Shown: one piece after another, positions 6,177-12,088 of the stretch
Position numbering within the stretch: position 1 is the stretch's first letter
Layout of the letters: every line of letters starts with the position of its first letter
From: JAQVUB01 sp033809415
GTDB taxonomy: Bacteria > Verrucomicrobiota > Lentisphaeria > Oligosphaerales > Oligosphaeraceae
Direction of reading: 5' to 3'
Assembly (NCBI GenBank): GCA_033809415.1
Contig: JAPXLT010000096.1
Coordinates: 1-15,405 of the forward strand
Length of the DNA stretch: 15,405 bases
Program-made: the position numbers and the translations under genes
The notes under the pieces: generated by a model
The model's input: only the letters and a program-made list of their open reading frames with translations
Told to the model about the DNA's origin: nothing
The model's database searches: none

Positions 6177-7373
6177 TTAAAATTGAGGCGCATGTCGTGT
6201 TAATATTGCTGCGCTGTTGTTTCCGCCGATTCCTGCGGAGTTGATGATTGCGGAATTGAATTGCCTGAATCTTGCGTTTCCTGGGATGCAGTCGATGGGT
6301 TCGCAATCCGGGTCCATTTGCTGATGGTTCAGGGTTGGTGGGATGATCGAGTGCTGCATGGCGAGGATGGTGATGATCATTTCGGCCAGGCCGGCGGCGC
6401 CGAGAAGGTGGCCAAGCTGGGATTTATGAGCCGCAACCGTCATTGTGCGCAGGCGTTCTCGAAAGAGGTTTCTTAATGCCCCCGCTTCCGTTTTGTCGTT
6501 GGCGACGGTGCTGGTGGCATGTGCGCAGATATGATCGATATTCTCCGGCTTCATGTTGGCTAGGCGGAGTGCTTCGAGCATAACTAGGCGTGAACCTTCC
6601 GCTTCAGGCAATGGCGCGGTGATGTGAAAGGCGTTGTTATTCGTTGCTGCGCCTGCCAGATAAGCCAGCGGTTCCGTTCGAGCAGGAACCGCACTGTCGT
6701 TGCTCAATAAGACCGCTGCTGCCCCTTCACTGAAAATCGTTCCTGACCGGCACCGGTCGAAGGGGCGCATCACATCACTGGTAATGGTGCGCAAGTTATT
6801 CAGTCCGTGCCAGGAGAATTCGCTGAGCAAGTCATAGGCGGCTACTAGGACATGGTCTGCGCGTCCGCTCAACAGCATATCGCGTGCGACCGCAATGCCC
6901 GCTAGTCCGGAAGCGCAGGACATCGACAGTTGCGCACGAGGACCGCCACAACCAAGCAACCTGGCGGCAGAAGGCAGAAAATCATCAACCAGACCGCTAC
7001 TCTCGATGGAAACTTCCCCAGTATCTATTTTTTCACGCCAGAGCCATTCCTGCGCCTCGAGGGGGCCGAAATTGGTTGCCAGCACGATACCTATCCTTGA
7101 TGTGTCGCCATCCGGCAGACCGGCCTGATTCACTGCCTGTTGCGCGGCCTCGACTAGCAGGGCGCCTGCCAAGTCCTGTTCAGGGAAACGATTCCGGAGA
7201 AAATCCTCGTCATCTGGTGAAATCTGCCCGGCATTCTTTTGCTGACAAGTTTCGACCGAAAAACGCCAGATCGGTCGGAACGCATGTTCGCCGGCACACA
7301 TCCGCTGATAGACTTCATCCGGCGTTCTTCCAAGGCTGCAAAACAACCCTATTCCGTCCACACGGATTTTCAT
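6177..7373 (-). CDS. Beta-ketoacyl-ACP synthase (KAS I/II family), solitary
   Basis: A 398-residue condensing enzyme of the thiolase fold, expected to perform decarboxylative Claisen condensation of malonyl-ACP with an acyl primer. The catalytic triad is present: C153 in SMSCASGL, H285 in CAHATSTVAND (FabF has NAHGTST) and H322 in KSQLGHLLGAAG, with K317 just before it. A C-terminal GGNNSAA glycine-rich turn closes the fold. It is about 10-15 residues shorter than FabF and divergent at most family positions, so it may serve a specialised pathway (polyene, unusual lipid or polyketide) rather than bulk fatty acid synthesis. No ACP, ketoreductase or dehydratase gene is adjacent. The start at 7373 is chosen because upstream in-frame codons lie in repeat DNA; a weak GGATGG is 10-15 bases upstream. 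The stop codon TAA lies inside a TTAACCACGAAAAG repeat unit. Confidence 0.87.
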   Translation of the reverse strand: MKIRVDGIGLFCSLGRTPDEVYQRMCAGEHAFRPIWRFSVETCQQKNAGQISPDDEDFLRNRFPEQDLAGALLVEAAQQAVNQAGLPDGDTSRIGIVLATNFGPLEAQEWLWREKIDTGEVSIESSGLVDDFLPSAARLLGCGGPRAQLSMSCASGLAGIAVARDMLLSGRADHVLVAAYDLLSEFSWHGLNNLRTITSDVMRPFDRCRSGTIFSEGAAAVLLSNDSAVPARTEPLAYLAGAATNNNAFHITAPLPEAEGSRLVMLEALRLANMKPENIDHICAHATSTVANDKTEAGALRNLFRERLRTMTVAAHKSQLGHLLGAAGLAEMIITILAMQHSIIPPTLNHQQMDPDCEPIDCIPGNARFRQFNSAIINSAGIGGNNSAAILTRHAPQF

Positions 7374-7386
7374 AATTAGATCCCAT

Positions 7387-7407
7387 CCAAAAAAAGATTT
7401 TTTAACC
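7387..7407 (-). promoter_or_regulatory. Conserved A6/T7 motif upstream of the KS gene
   Basis: On the minus strand it reads GGTTAAAAAATCTTTTTTTG, preceded by TTTCGTGTATTTCGT and followed 14 bases later by the ATG. It matches the motifs at 4022-4041 and 9849-9867 (minus). Confidence 0.4.
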
Positions 7408-7425
7408 ACGAAATACACGAAAAGG

Positions 7426-7534
7426 CTTGGCGCGGACTGATCGCCCGCAACCCACACGGACTTTACACGGACGGGACACGGACTTTACACGGACGACAGA
7501 TCGGTCGGATCGCCATGTGCCAAGGTCGGCTTTA
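7426..7534. repeat. Direct repeat copy 2 with 11-bp ACACGGAC array
   Basis: Identical to 4-82 over 79 bp, and to 83-112 with two mismatches. The similarity stops at 7534, in the middle of the 53-bp GC-rich module, so this copy carries a truncated version of it. Confidence 0.85.
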
Positions 7535-7596
7535 TGGAGTTGAGTCGTCTGTGTGGTTGCAAAGCGTTCCACCCTGTCCACACTATTTAACAGGTG

Positions 7597-8520
7597 TTAT
7601 TTGCGATTATTGATCAGGGTCAGGCATAATGCCATGAAGACGATTGCAGTGCCGGACAGCGTCCATGCGTTCATTTTTTCGCCCCGGATCAGCCATGCCA
7701 GGATGCAAGCCAGTCCGGGTTTGAGGAAGAAGACCATGGATGCAATGAAAGCACTGATTCTTTTCAGACCGATGTAATACAGCAGATATCCCAGTGCAGT
7801 TCCGATCAGGACAATGTAGAGCAGTTCTGGCCAGGCTTTGAGAATTTCTTCGAGCAGATTTCCTTTCATGTTGGCGAAGGCTACGGGAAGGATGAACAAA
7901 CTCCCCAGCAGGGATGAGATTCCCATGAAAAAGGTCGCGCCGTATTTGTTGACGACTTTCCGGGTGAGGCAGACGCTGTAGGCAAAACCGAGAGCAGCAA
8001 GCGACATCACCAGAATTGCTTTCAGGGCATCGACCGTCGGAGTTCCTTTTTCGAAGATGAACAGGGTGATTCCCCCGAGTGCCAGGATCAATGCAGCCCA
8101 CTTATGGAGTGCCCAGGGTTCATTATTCATAAAGCGCGCAATGACGATCGCAAAAACGGCATTGGCGCTGAAGACGACGGCCGATGACGAGGCATTTTCA
8201 AACATGTTGATCGCCATATGGAAAAAACTTATGCTGATGGCAATACCAATCAAACCGTTCAGGATGAAATATTTCCAGTCTTGCAGGCCGAATGTTCCAC
8301 CCTTGCGGAGATAAGCGGGCAGACCTACGCTCAGCAGAACTATGCCCGTGCCGAAAAACCGCAAAAAGACCATCATATAAGAGTCAATACTGCATTTTCC
8401 AGCAATGTTTTTGCTGACAATTTCGATGGTGCTGAAGAGGACGATGGCAGTGATCAGGGATACCATTCCCCAGAATTTCTCGCGCTTCTCTGCCTTGAGT
8501 TGGGTTGCTTCGGTTGTCAT
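7597..8520 (-). CDS. EamA/DMT-family membrane transporter
   Basis: A 307-residue inner-membrane protein of the drug/metabolite transporter superfamily. Ten hydrophobic segments can be drawn at about residues 17-38, 46-67, 84-104, 110-130, 139-156, 163-185, 195-215, 229-250, 256-278 and 284-304. These give the two tandem five-helix EamA repeats, each ending in the usual conserved stretch (GGITLFIFEKG at about 149-159; GTAIVFMALCLTL near the end). Such carriers export or exchange amino acids, nucleosides or other small metabolites, and the substrate cannot be told from sequence. Start at 8520 is backed by AGGAGT four bases upstream on the minus strand. The gene lies between repeat-filled spacers and looks like its own unit, downstream of mnmA on the same strand. 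Confidence 0.9.
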   Translation of the reverse strand: MTTEATQLKAEKREKFWGMVSLITAIVLFSTIEIVSKNIAGKCSIDSYMMVFLRFFGTGIVLLSVGLPAYLRKGGTFGLQDWKYFILNGLIGIAISISFFHMAINMFENASSSAVVFSANAVFAIVIARFMNNEPWALHKWAALILALGGITLFIFEKGTPTVDALKAILVMSLAALGFAYSVCLTRKVVNKYGATFFMGISSLLGSLFILPVAFANMKGNLLEEILKAWPELLYIVLIGTALGYLLYYIGLKRISAFIASMVFFLKPGLACILAWLIRGEKMNAWTLSGTAIVFMALCLTLINNRK

Positions 8521-8523
8521 ACT

Positions 8524-8529
8524 ACTCCT
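8524..8529 (-). promoter_or_regulatory. Ribosome binding site of the DMT transporter gene
   Basis: AGGAGT on the minus strand, three bases before the start codon. A second AAGGAG lies about ten bases further upstream. Confidence 0.7.
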
Positions 8530-8559
8530 AAACTCCTTGTTATGAAAGATTTTGATTAG

Positions 8560-8655
8560 GGATTATGTCACGCCCCTACAGGGCTTATGCGGATGTGGTG
8601 GTTCCTAACCCAGGGCGTTGCCCTGGGCTGGTATGTCATGCCCTTTCAGGGCTGG
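8560..8655 (+). repeat. REP-like three-hairpin element, copy 3
   Basis: GCCCCTACAGGGC, CCCAGGGC-GTT-GCCCTGGG (8609-8627) and GCCCTTTCAGGGC with flanking TATGTC boxes, in the same orientation as copy 2. It is preceded by ATGAAAGATTTTG (8541-8553), also present beside copy 2 at about 3780-3791. The central hairpin is unchanged while the side hairpins vary. Confidence 0.75.
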
Positions 8656-8752
8656 CGTCTACCCGTATTTTTCATGAAAGCGAACCGCTATGCCGTTGCC
8701 GACGGGCCGCCGGCGCTCCATATCGCCTCTGACGCAAGGCATTATGCCGGAT

Positions 8753-9832
8753 TCAGACCGATCTGTCTGATCCAGCTAACCTGCCCCCTGCCCCCTGCCC
8801 CCTGCCCCCTATAATCCATCCGGAGGCGATGACTTCCTGGTCATCGTAACAGACTGCGAGCTGTCCGGGTGTGATTGCGGAAACTGGATTTTCGAACGTG
8901 ATGACGCCTTCCTTCTGTGGGCGGGGGGTTAGCTTCGCTGACTTTGCTGTCATGCGGTAGCGGATTTGAGCGTGACAGGGGATGCTCTGATGTTCCGGAG
9001 AGGGATTTCTCAGCCAGTTCATGCCGTTCAGGAGAACTGTTTCCCCCAGAATTTGGTTTGCCGTTCCGACAATGACCAGGTTTTCCGGGATATTGATATC
9101 TTTTACGAACCACGGTCCGCTACCCAGTCCCAAGCCGCGACGCTGCCCGCGGGTATAGCGGTAAGCGCCCTGATGCTTGCCAAGTTTTTTGCCGTGGCAG
9201 TCAAGAATCCAGCCCTCCCGGCAGAGTTCCGGATGGCGTGCGGCGACCAGCTCCGAGAAATCTCCATCGGGGAGAAAACAGAGGTCCTGGCTATCGGGTT
9301 CCTGCTGCGAAATCAATTGCAGATCGATGGCCTGCCTGAAAACATCCTCCTTGCGGAGTTCGCCCAGCGGGAAACAGACCTTCGCGAGCTGTTTCTGTGA
9401 AAGCTGGGCAAGGAAATAGCTCTGGTCTTTAGCCTTGTCGGCACCGCGCAGCAGGCGTATGCGTTTGTCTTCGGCGGTTTCCAATCGGGCATAATGGCCG
9501 GTAGCCATGCGGGTGCAACCGGCCTCGAGGATTGCTTCCAGCATGATGCCGAATTTGAAAATCCGGTTGCAGAGAACGCAAGGGGATGGTGTGTAGCCCT
9601 CTGCGTAACTATTGACAAAAGCAGAGATGATTTTGTCTTCAAAAAAGTCTTCCAGGTGCAGGATTTCCAGCGGAATGCTTAGTTTTTCCGCAACTCGCTC
9701 GGCCTTTGCCGTGTCGGCACCGGGATGCAGGCGCATCGTGAAACCGCGCAACTGATGGCCGGACTGCTTCAAAAGCCAGGCAGCCATTGCGCTGTCAGCA
9801 CCGCCAGATAATCCTATGCCGATGATTTCCAT
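8753..9832 (-). CDS. mnmA: tRNA-specific 2-thiouridylase MnmA
   Basis: A 359-residue cytoplasmic enzyme that puts the 2-thio group on the wobble uridine of Lys, Glu and Gln tRNAs, activating U34 with ATP and receiving sulfur from a relay. Residues 9-14 are the PP-loop SGGADS (usually SGGVDS). The catalytic cysteine is C88 in PCVLCNRIFKFG and the persulfide partner is C185 in SQDLCFLPDGD. TGHYAR (111-116), DQSYFLAQL and GAYRYTRGQRRGLGL are family blocks. The start at 9832 puts the PP-loop at its usual distance from the N-terminus; an ATG nine codons upstream sits inside a repeat motif. Neither has a Shine-Dalgarno. The last 18 residues (GGRGQGAGG...) are translated from a 7-bp tandem repeat and adjoining repeat DNA, beyond the normal end at about ASGWII. 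This looks like stop-codon loss or repeat intrusion. Confidence 0.93.
   Translation of the reverse strand: MEIIGIGLSGGADSAMAAWLLKQSGHQLRGFTMRLHPGADTAKAERVAEKLSIPLEILHLEDFFEDKIISAFVNSYAEGYTPSPCVLCNRIFKFGIMLEAILEAGCTRMATGHYARLETAEDKRIRLLRGADKAKDQSYFLAQLSQKQLAKVCFPLGELRKEDVFRQAIDLQLISQQEPDSQDLCFLPDGDFSELVAARHPELCREGWILDCHGKKLGKHQGAYRYTRGQRRGLGLGSGPWFVKDINIPENLVIVGTANQILGETVLLNGMNWLRNPSPEHQSIPCHAQIRYRMTAKSAKLTPRPQKEGVITFENPVSAITPGQLAVCYDDQEVIASGWIIGGRGQGAGGRLAGSDRSV
8781..8809. repeat. 7-bp tandem repeat CTGCCCC, four units, inside the mnmA 3' end
   Basis: Four CTGCCCC units (GGGGCAG on the minus strand) are read through as part of mnmA. Because seven is not a multiple of three, the encoded peptide changes frame from unit to unit. 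It is the counterpart of the GGGTGCA array after the ABC ATPase gene. Confidence 0.85.
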
Positions 9833-9848
9833 TGTACGAAAAGAATCG

Positions 9849-9867
9849 CAAAAAAGCATTTTTTAAC
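9849..9867 (-). promoter_or_regulatory. Conserved A6/T6 motif upstream of mnmA
   Basis: On the minus strand it reads GTTAAAAAATGCTTTTTTG, preceded by CGTGCTTTTCGTT. It is the third member of the motif seen at 4022-4041 and 7387-7407. The upstream in-frame ATG of mnmA lies within it. Confidence 0.4.
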
Positions 9868-9892
9868 AACGAAAAGCACGAAAAGACACGAA
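9865..9892. repeat. CACGAAAA unit in the mnmA-lipoprotein divergent spacer
   Basis: AACAACGAAAAGCACGAAAA with a following GACACGAAA matches, with one difference, the unit at 14434-14462 before the BamD-like gene. Relatives occur at 1163-1195, 6165-6180 and 7404-7424. Confidence 0.7.
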
Positions 9893-9984
9893 ATTTTTTC
9901 TAGGGTTTTGTCCGCGTGTGTTTTTCCTATGCAGGTTGTCAGGCAGCAGAACAAGCGTTATCTTAATCAAGGGGAAAACCTTAC

Positions 9985-9990
9985 TATAAT
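9985..9990 (+). promoter_or_regulatory. Possible promoter -10 of the lipoprotein/PNP-like operon
   Basis: A perfect TATAAT, preceded by TAC, lies 19 bases before the ATG at 10010. No good -35 is visible at 16-18 bp (best is TTAATC), so a short leader transcript with an activator or weak -35 is possible. Confidence 0.4.
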
Positions 9991-9999
9991 TCCGTTTCC

Positions 10000-10008
10000 A
10001 GGAAAGAG
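10000..10008 (+). promoter_or_regulatory. Ribosome binding site that sets the lipoprotein start
   Basis: AGGAAAGAG immediately precedes ATG 10010, which begins a signal peptide. The open frame extends 34 codons upstream from a TTG but would bury the signal peptide internally. Confidence 0.65.
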
Positions 10009-10009
10009 T

Positions 10010-10657
10010 ATGCGAACAGTTTTTTCAAGGCAGCTTTTTTTATTTTTGGTGGCTAGTTTGTGCCTGCTTTATTCCGGTTGTCTGACCTTCAAGCAGACCC
10101 TCACGTTCAACCGGGATTCCTCTTGTGTGGCAACCTATGAATATTCCTTCCATGAGGAACAGGTCGTTCTTTGGCAAAATGCTGATATTTTCCTCAGGGA
10201 TAAGCAAAATGAGCCTTCAGGAAATTTTCTCAATGAATCGGCTGTTCGAAAATTCTTTACTGAGAACGGTCTGGAAGTGCGCCAATATCGGCAGTACATC
10301 GAAAATCACATCCGCCATGTCGAGATTATTGTTTTGGCGCGCGATGCCGAAAAAGCGATCAACAGCGGGATTTTCGGGGACTTTCATCTGGATAAAAATG
10401 CACTGGGGGATTATCAATTCAAGGGAAGTCTGTCTCCAGTCCCTTCGGGTTTGGCGCCGGAAACCCGGACTCGCTTGCAGAAACTGGCCAGCGGGCTTTC
10501 CTTTCAGTTCCGGCTCAAGACGCCGACAGCCATCATCAGCAGTAATGGACGCAAGCTCGATTATCAGCAGACGGAATGGTCTTATTCCTGGCCGCCAACG
10601 GAAAAGAGCAGTTCCGTTTTTGCCCCGGAACCGCAAACCATGGAGGCGACATGGTGA
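10010..10657 (+). CDS. Predicted lipoprotein of unknown function
   Basis: A 215-residue exported protein. Residues 1-23 form a signal peptide (MRTVFSR, then a hydrophobic core) ending at a probable lipobox YSGC with C24 as lipidation site; the -3 residue is Tyr rather than the usual Leu. The mature part begins CLTFKQTLTFNRDSSCVATYEYSF, beta-rich, and near the C-terminus has RLKTPTAIISSNGRKLDYQQ followed by TEWSYSWP. That pattern of an early beta hairpin and a late sNG...W strand is reminiscent of LppM/DUF3153-like lipoprotein domains. I can only suggest this, not establish it. It overlaps the following PNP-like gene by 7 bp (ATGGTGA), so the two are translationally coupled and likely function in one process. 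It is divergent from mnmA, with a TATAAT close upstream. Confidence 0.75.
   Translation: MRTVFSRQLFLFLVASLCLLYSGCLTFKQTLTFNRDSSCVATYEYSFHEEQVVLWQNADIFLRDKQNEPSGNFLNESAVRKFFTENGLEVRQYRQYIENHIRHVEIIVLARDAEKAINSGIFGDFHLDKNALGDYQFKGSLSPVPSGLAPETRTRLQKLASGLSFQFRLKTPTAIISSNGRKLDYQQTEWSYSWPPTEKSSSVFAPEPQTMEATW
10642..10646 (+). promoter_or_regulatory. Ribosome binding site of the PNP-like gene, inside the lipoprotein gene
   Basis: GGAGG four bases before ATG 10651, within the last codons of the lipoprotein gene. It fixes the start of the downstream gene and indicates coupling by the ATGGTGA overlap. Confidence 0.7.
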
Positions 10658-11643
10658 ATGTTTTCTTCCAAAAAGAAACCGAATGGACGCCAGCGGAGCG
10701 CCTGCGGCGTGCCAATAGCCTTTCCGCGTCTTTTCTGCGGGAAAAGTTCCCGGGGGTCGATTCCGCCGAATTTTTCCTTCAATTCGGGCCGGGTTTTGAC
10801 ACGGTTGGACTTTTTGATAGCGAACCACTTTGCCTGCCCATGTATCAGTTGCCGGGGATGCCCTTGCAACCGACTCCGGATCGGGTGCAACCCAGCTTGC
10901 AGTTTGGCTTCAGCCGCGGAGTTCCCGTGCTGGTTTCCCAGGGGCACCGTCATCTTAGCGAAGGGGGGGGACTCTATCCCTGTATCCTGCCGCTGACAGC
11001 TGCTTGGCATCTGGGAATCCGCAAGCACCTGTTTATCGACAACGGGATCAGCTTGATCCCGGAAATAAAAATTGGCAACTGGACACTGATGACGGATTTC
11101 CTCAACGGATATGCCTTTTCCCCGCTGGATGGCTTGCATGAATTGCTGGAAAATTTTTTCCCGGATTTGAACCATGCGCTTTCGCAAGAGTTGAACTCTG
11201 AAATCGTCAATGCGCTTGATCAGGTCGGCATCAACTTCAGGCTCTGTACCTATCAGGCTTTCCCTGGCTTCCATTTCTGCACTGGCGCGGAAGCGGACCT
11301 GGCTCGCAAAAATGGTGCGGATATTCTCGGCCATGATCTGGTGATGGAGATCATCTTGTCGCACGCGCTGGGCTGCCGTGTCTCCGCCGCCGTTCTGGCT
11401 TGCGGCCAAAACTTGCATGCCGGTCAAAACAGGCTGCGGCGCGAGGATGTTCTGACAACATGCCAATTCTGCAGCAGCGAGTTTCTTCGAGGGCTGGCCA
11501 TCGCTTTACAGGAAATCAGCCTCGCAGAAAAAAACGTCCGCCAAGTCCGCCTGCCGGATGCCGATGCCGACGAAATTCTCCAGAAAAGCATTACCATCAA
11601 AACCGGCAAAAAACACCCCTTCAAACTGCTGCGGAAAGAATGA
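10651..11643 (+). CDS. Divergent purine nucleoside phosphorylase-fold protein
   Basis: A 330-residue cytoplasmic protein that follows the order of blocks of PNP/MTA phosphorylases. LQFGPGFDTVG (43-53) stands for the GSGLG phosphate loop. QGHRHLSEGGG (97-107) stands for the QGRxHxYEG block. FIDNGISLIPEIKIGNWTLM (128-147) stands for TNAAGGL..PGD..LI. YQAFPGFHFCTGAEADLARK (201-220) stands for the GP.FETxAE block, and GADILGHDLVMEIILSHALG (222-241) for GADaVGMSTVPEvivArH. The Glu of the purine site (E214) and the phosphate-site His (H101) seem kept. The GMS methionine is His (H228), the YEG tyrosine is Ser (S103), and the expected SxxTN asparagine region reads LACGQN. It may be a phosphorylase of altered specificity or a pseudoenzyme. 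It is about 40 residues longer than usual, with a basic tail, and contains an 8-G tract at 10963-10970. Confidence 0.72.
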   Translation: MVNVFFQKETEWTPAERLRRANSLSASFLREKFPGVDSAEFFLQFGPGFDTVGLFDSEPLCLPMYQLPGMPLQPTPDRVQPSLQFGFSRGVPVLVSQGHRHLSEGGGLYPCILPLTAAWHLGIRKHLFIDNGISLIPEIKIGNWTLMTDFLNGYAFSPLDGLHELLENFFPDLNHALSQELNSEIVNALDQVGINFRLCTYQAFPGFHFCTGAEADLARKNGADILGHDLVMEIILSHALGCRVSAAVLACGQNLHAGQNRLRREDVLTTCQFCSSEFLRGLAIALQEISLAEKNVRQVRLPDADADEILQKSITIKTGKKHPFKLLRKE

Positions 11644-12088
11644 GATGGACGTTGGACATGGACAATGATGGACAAAATGGACACGATGGACAAAAATGGA
11701 ATGGAATGGACGATAGACATGGACGATGCATGTCCGCCTTTTTGTGCTTTTTGTGGTTGCAGGGCATCTTCATTCATTTTCATGGACATCATAGACGGGA
11801 TGGACACGATGGACTTTCCGTTTGATGGACGAATGGACAGGTTCAAGTACATCACCTGCTGTACGTGTCCATTCTGTCCATAAAAACGTGTCCATTTGCG
11901 TCCATGACGTCCATTGCGTCCATCGTGTCCCTGTCCATTAAAAAACGAGCCATTTCCCGACGTGGTTAAGAGAATGAAAACGCCCTTTTGTGGTTAAAAA
12001 ACAGTTGTTTACTTGTTAATTTTGCATATTGCAATATTTTATATCGTTTTTTCCGCTATCGTTTCTTATAGCCTTTTTGGAGTTTTCC
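11644..12088. repeat. Gene-free TGGAC/GTCCA repeat block before lptD
   Basis: I see no gene in these 445 bases. The left part, 11645-11840, has 13 TGGAC motifs all in one orientation. The right part, 11866-11940, has eight GTCC motifs in the other. The junction folds: GAATGGACA (11831-11839) pairs with TGTCCATTC (11866-11874), and inside it GTACA (11847-11851) pairs with TGTAC (11860-11864). GGACACGATGGAC occurs at 11679-11691 and 11802-11814, and its exact complement at 11918-11930. GTGGTTAA units follow at about 11965 and 11992, then AT-rich DNA with the palindrome ATATTGCAATAT (12026-12037), a plausible promoter region for lptD with no clear hexamers. Confidence 0.8.
12079..12082 (+). promoter_or_regulatory. 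Ribosome binding site that sets the lptD start
   Basis: GGAG, six bases before ATG 12089. An in-frame TTG at 12029 would add 20 residues with no Shine-Dalgarno, ahead of a proper signal peptide. Confidence 0.6.

Larger units (their letters stand above)
7374..7596. repeat. Repeat-filled spacer between the DMT transporter and the KS gene
   Basis: It contains the A/T motif and CACGAAAA units (7387-7425), the second copy of the 109-bp direct repeat (7426-7534) and about 60 unassigned bases. No gene is seen. Confidence 0.75.

Noticed and set aside
11665..11883. Asp/Met-rich small protein encoded by the TGGAC repeats
   Set aside because: The MDxMD-type peptide follows from the repeat unit, the units are not a constant multiple of three apart, and there is no ribosome binding site.
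12029..12088. TTG start for lptD, adding 20 residues
   Set aside because: No Shine-Dalgarno before the TTG, whereas ATG 12089 has GGAG and opens a standard signal peptide.
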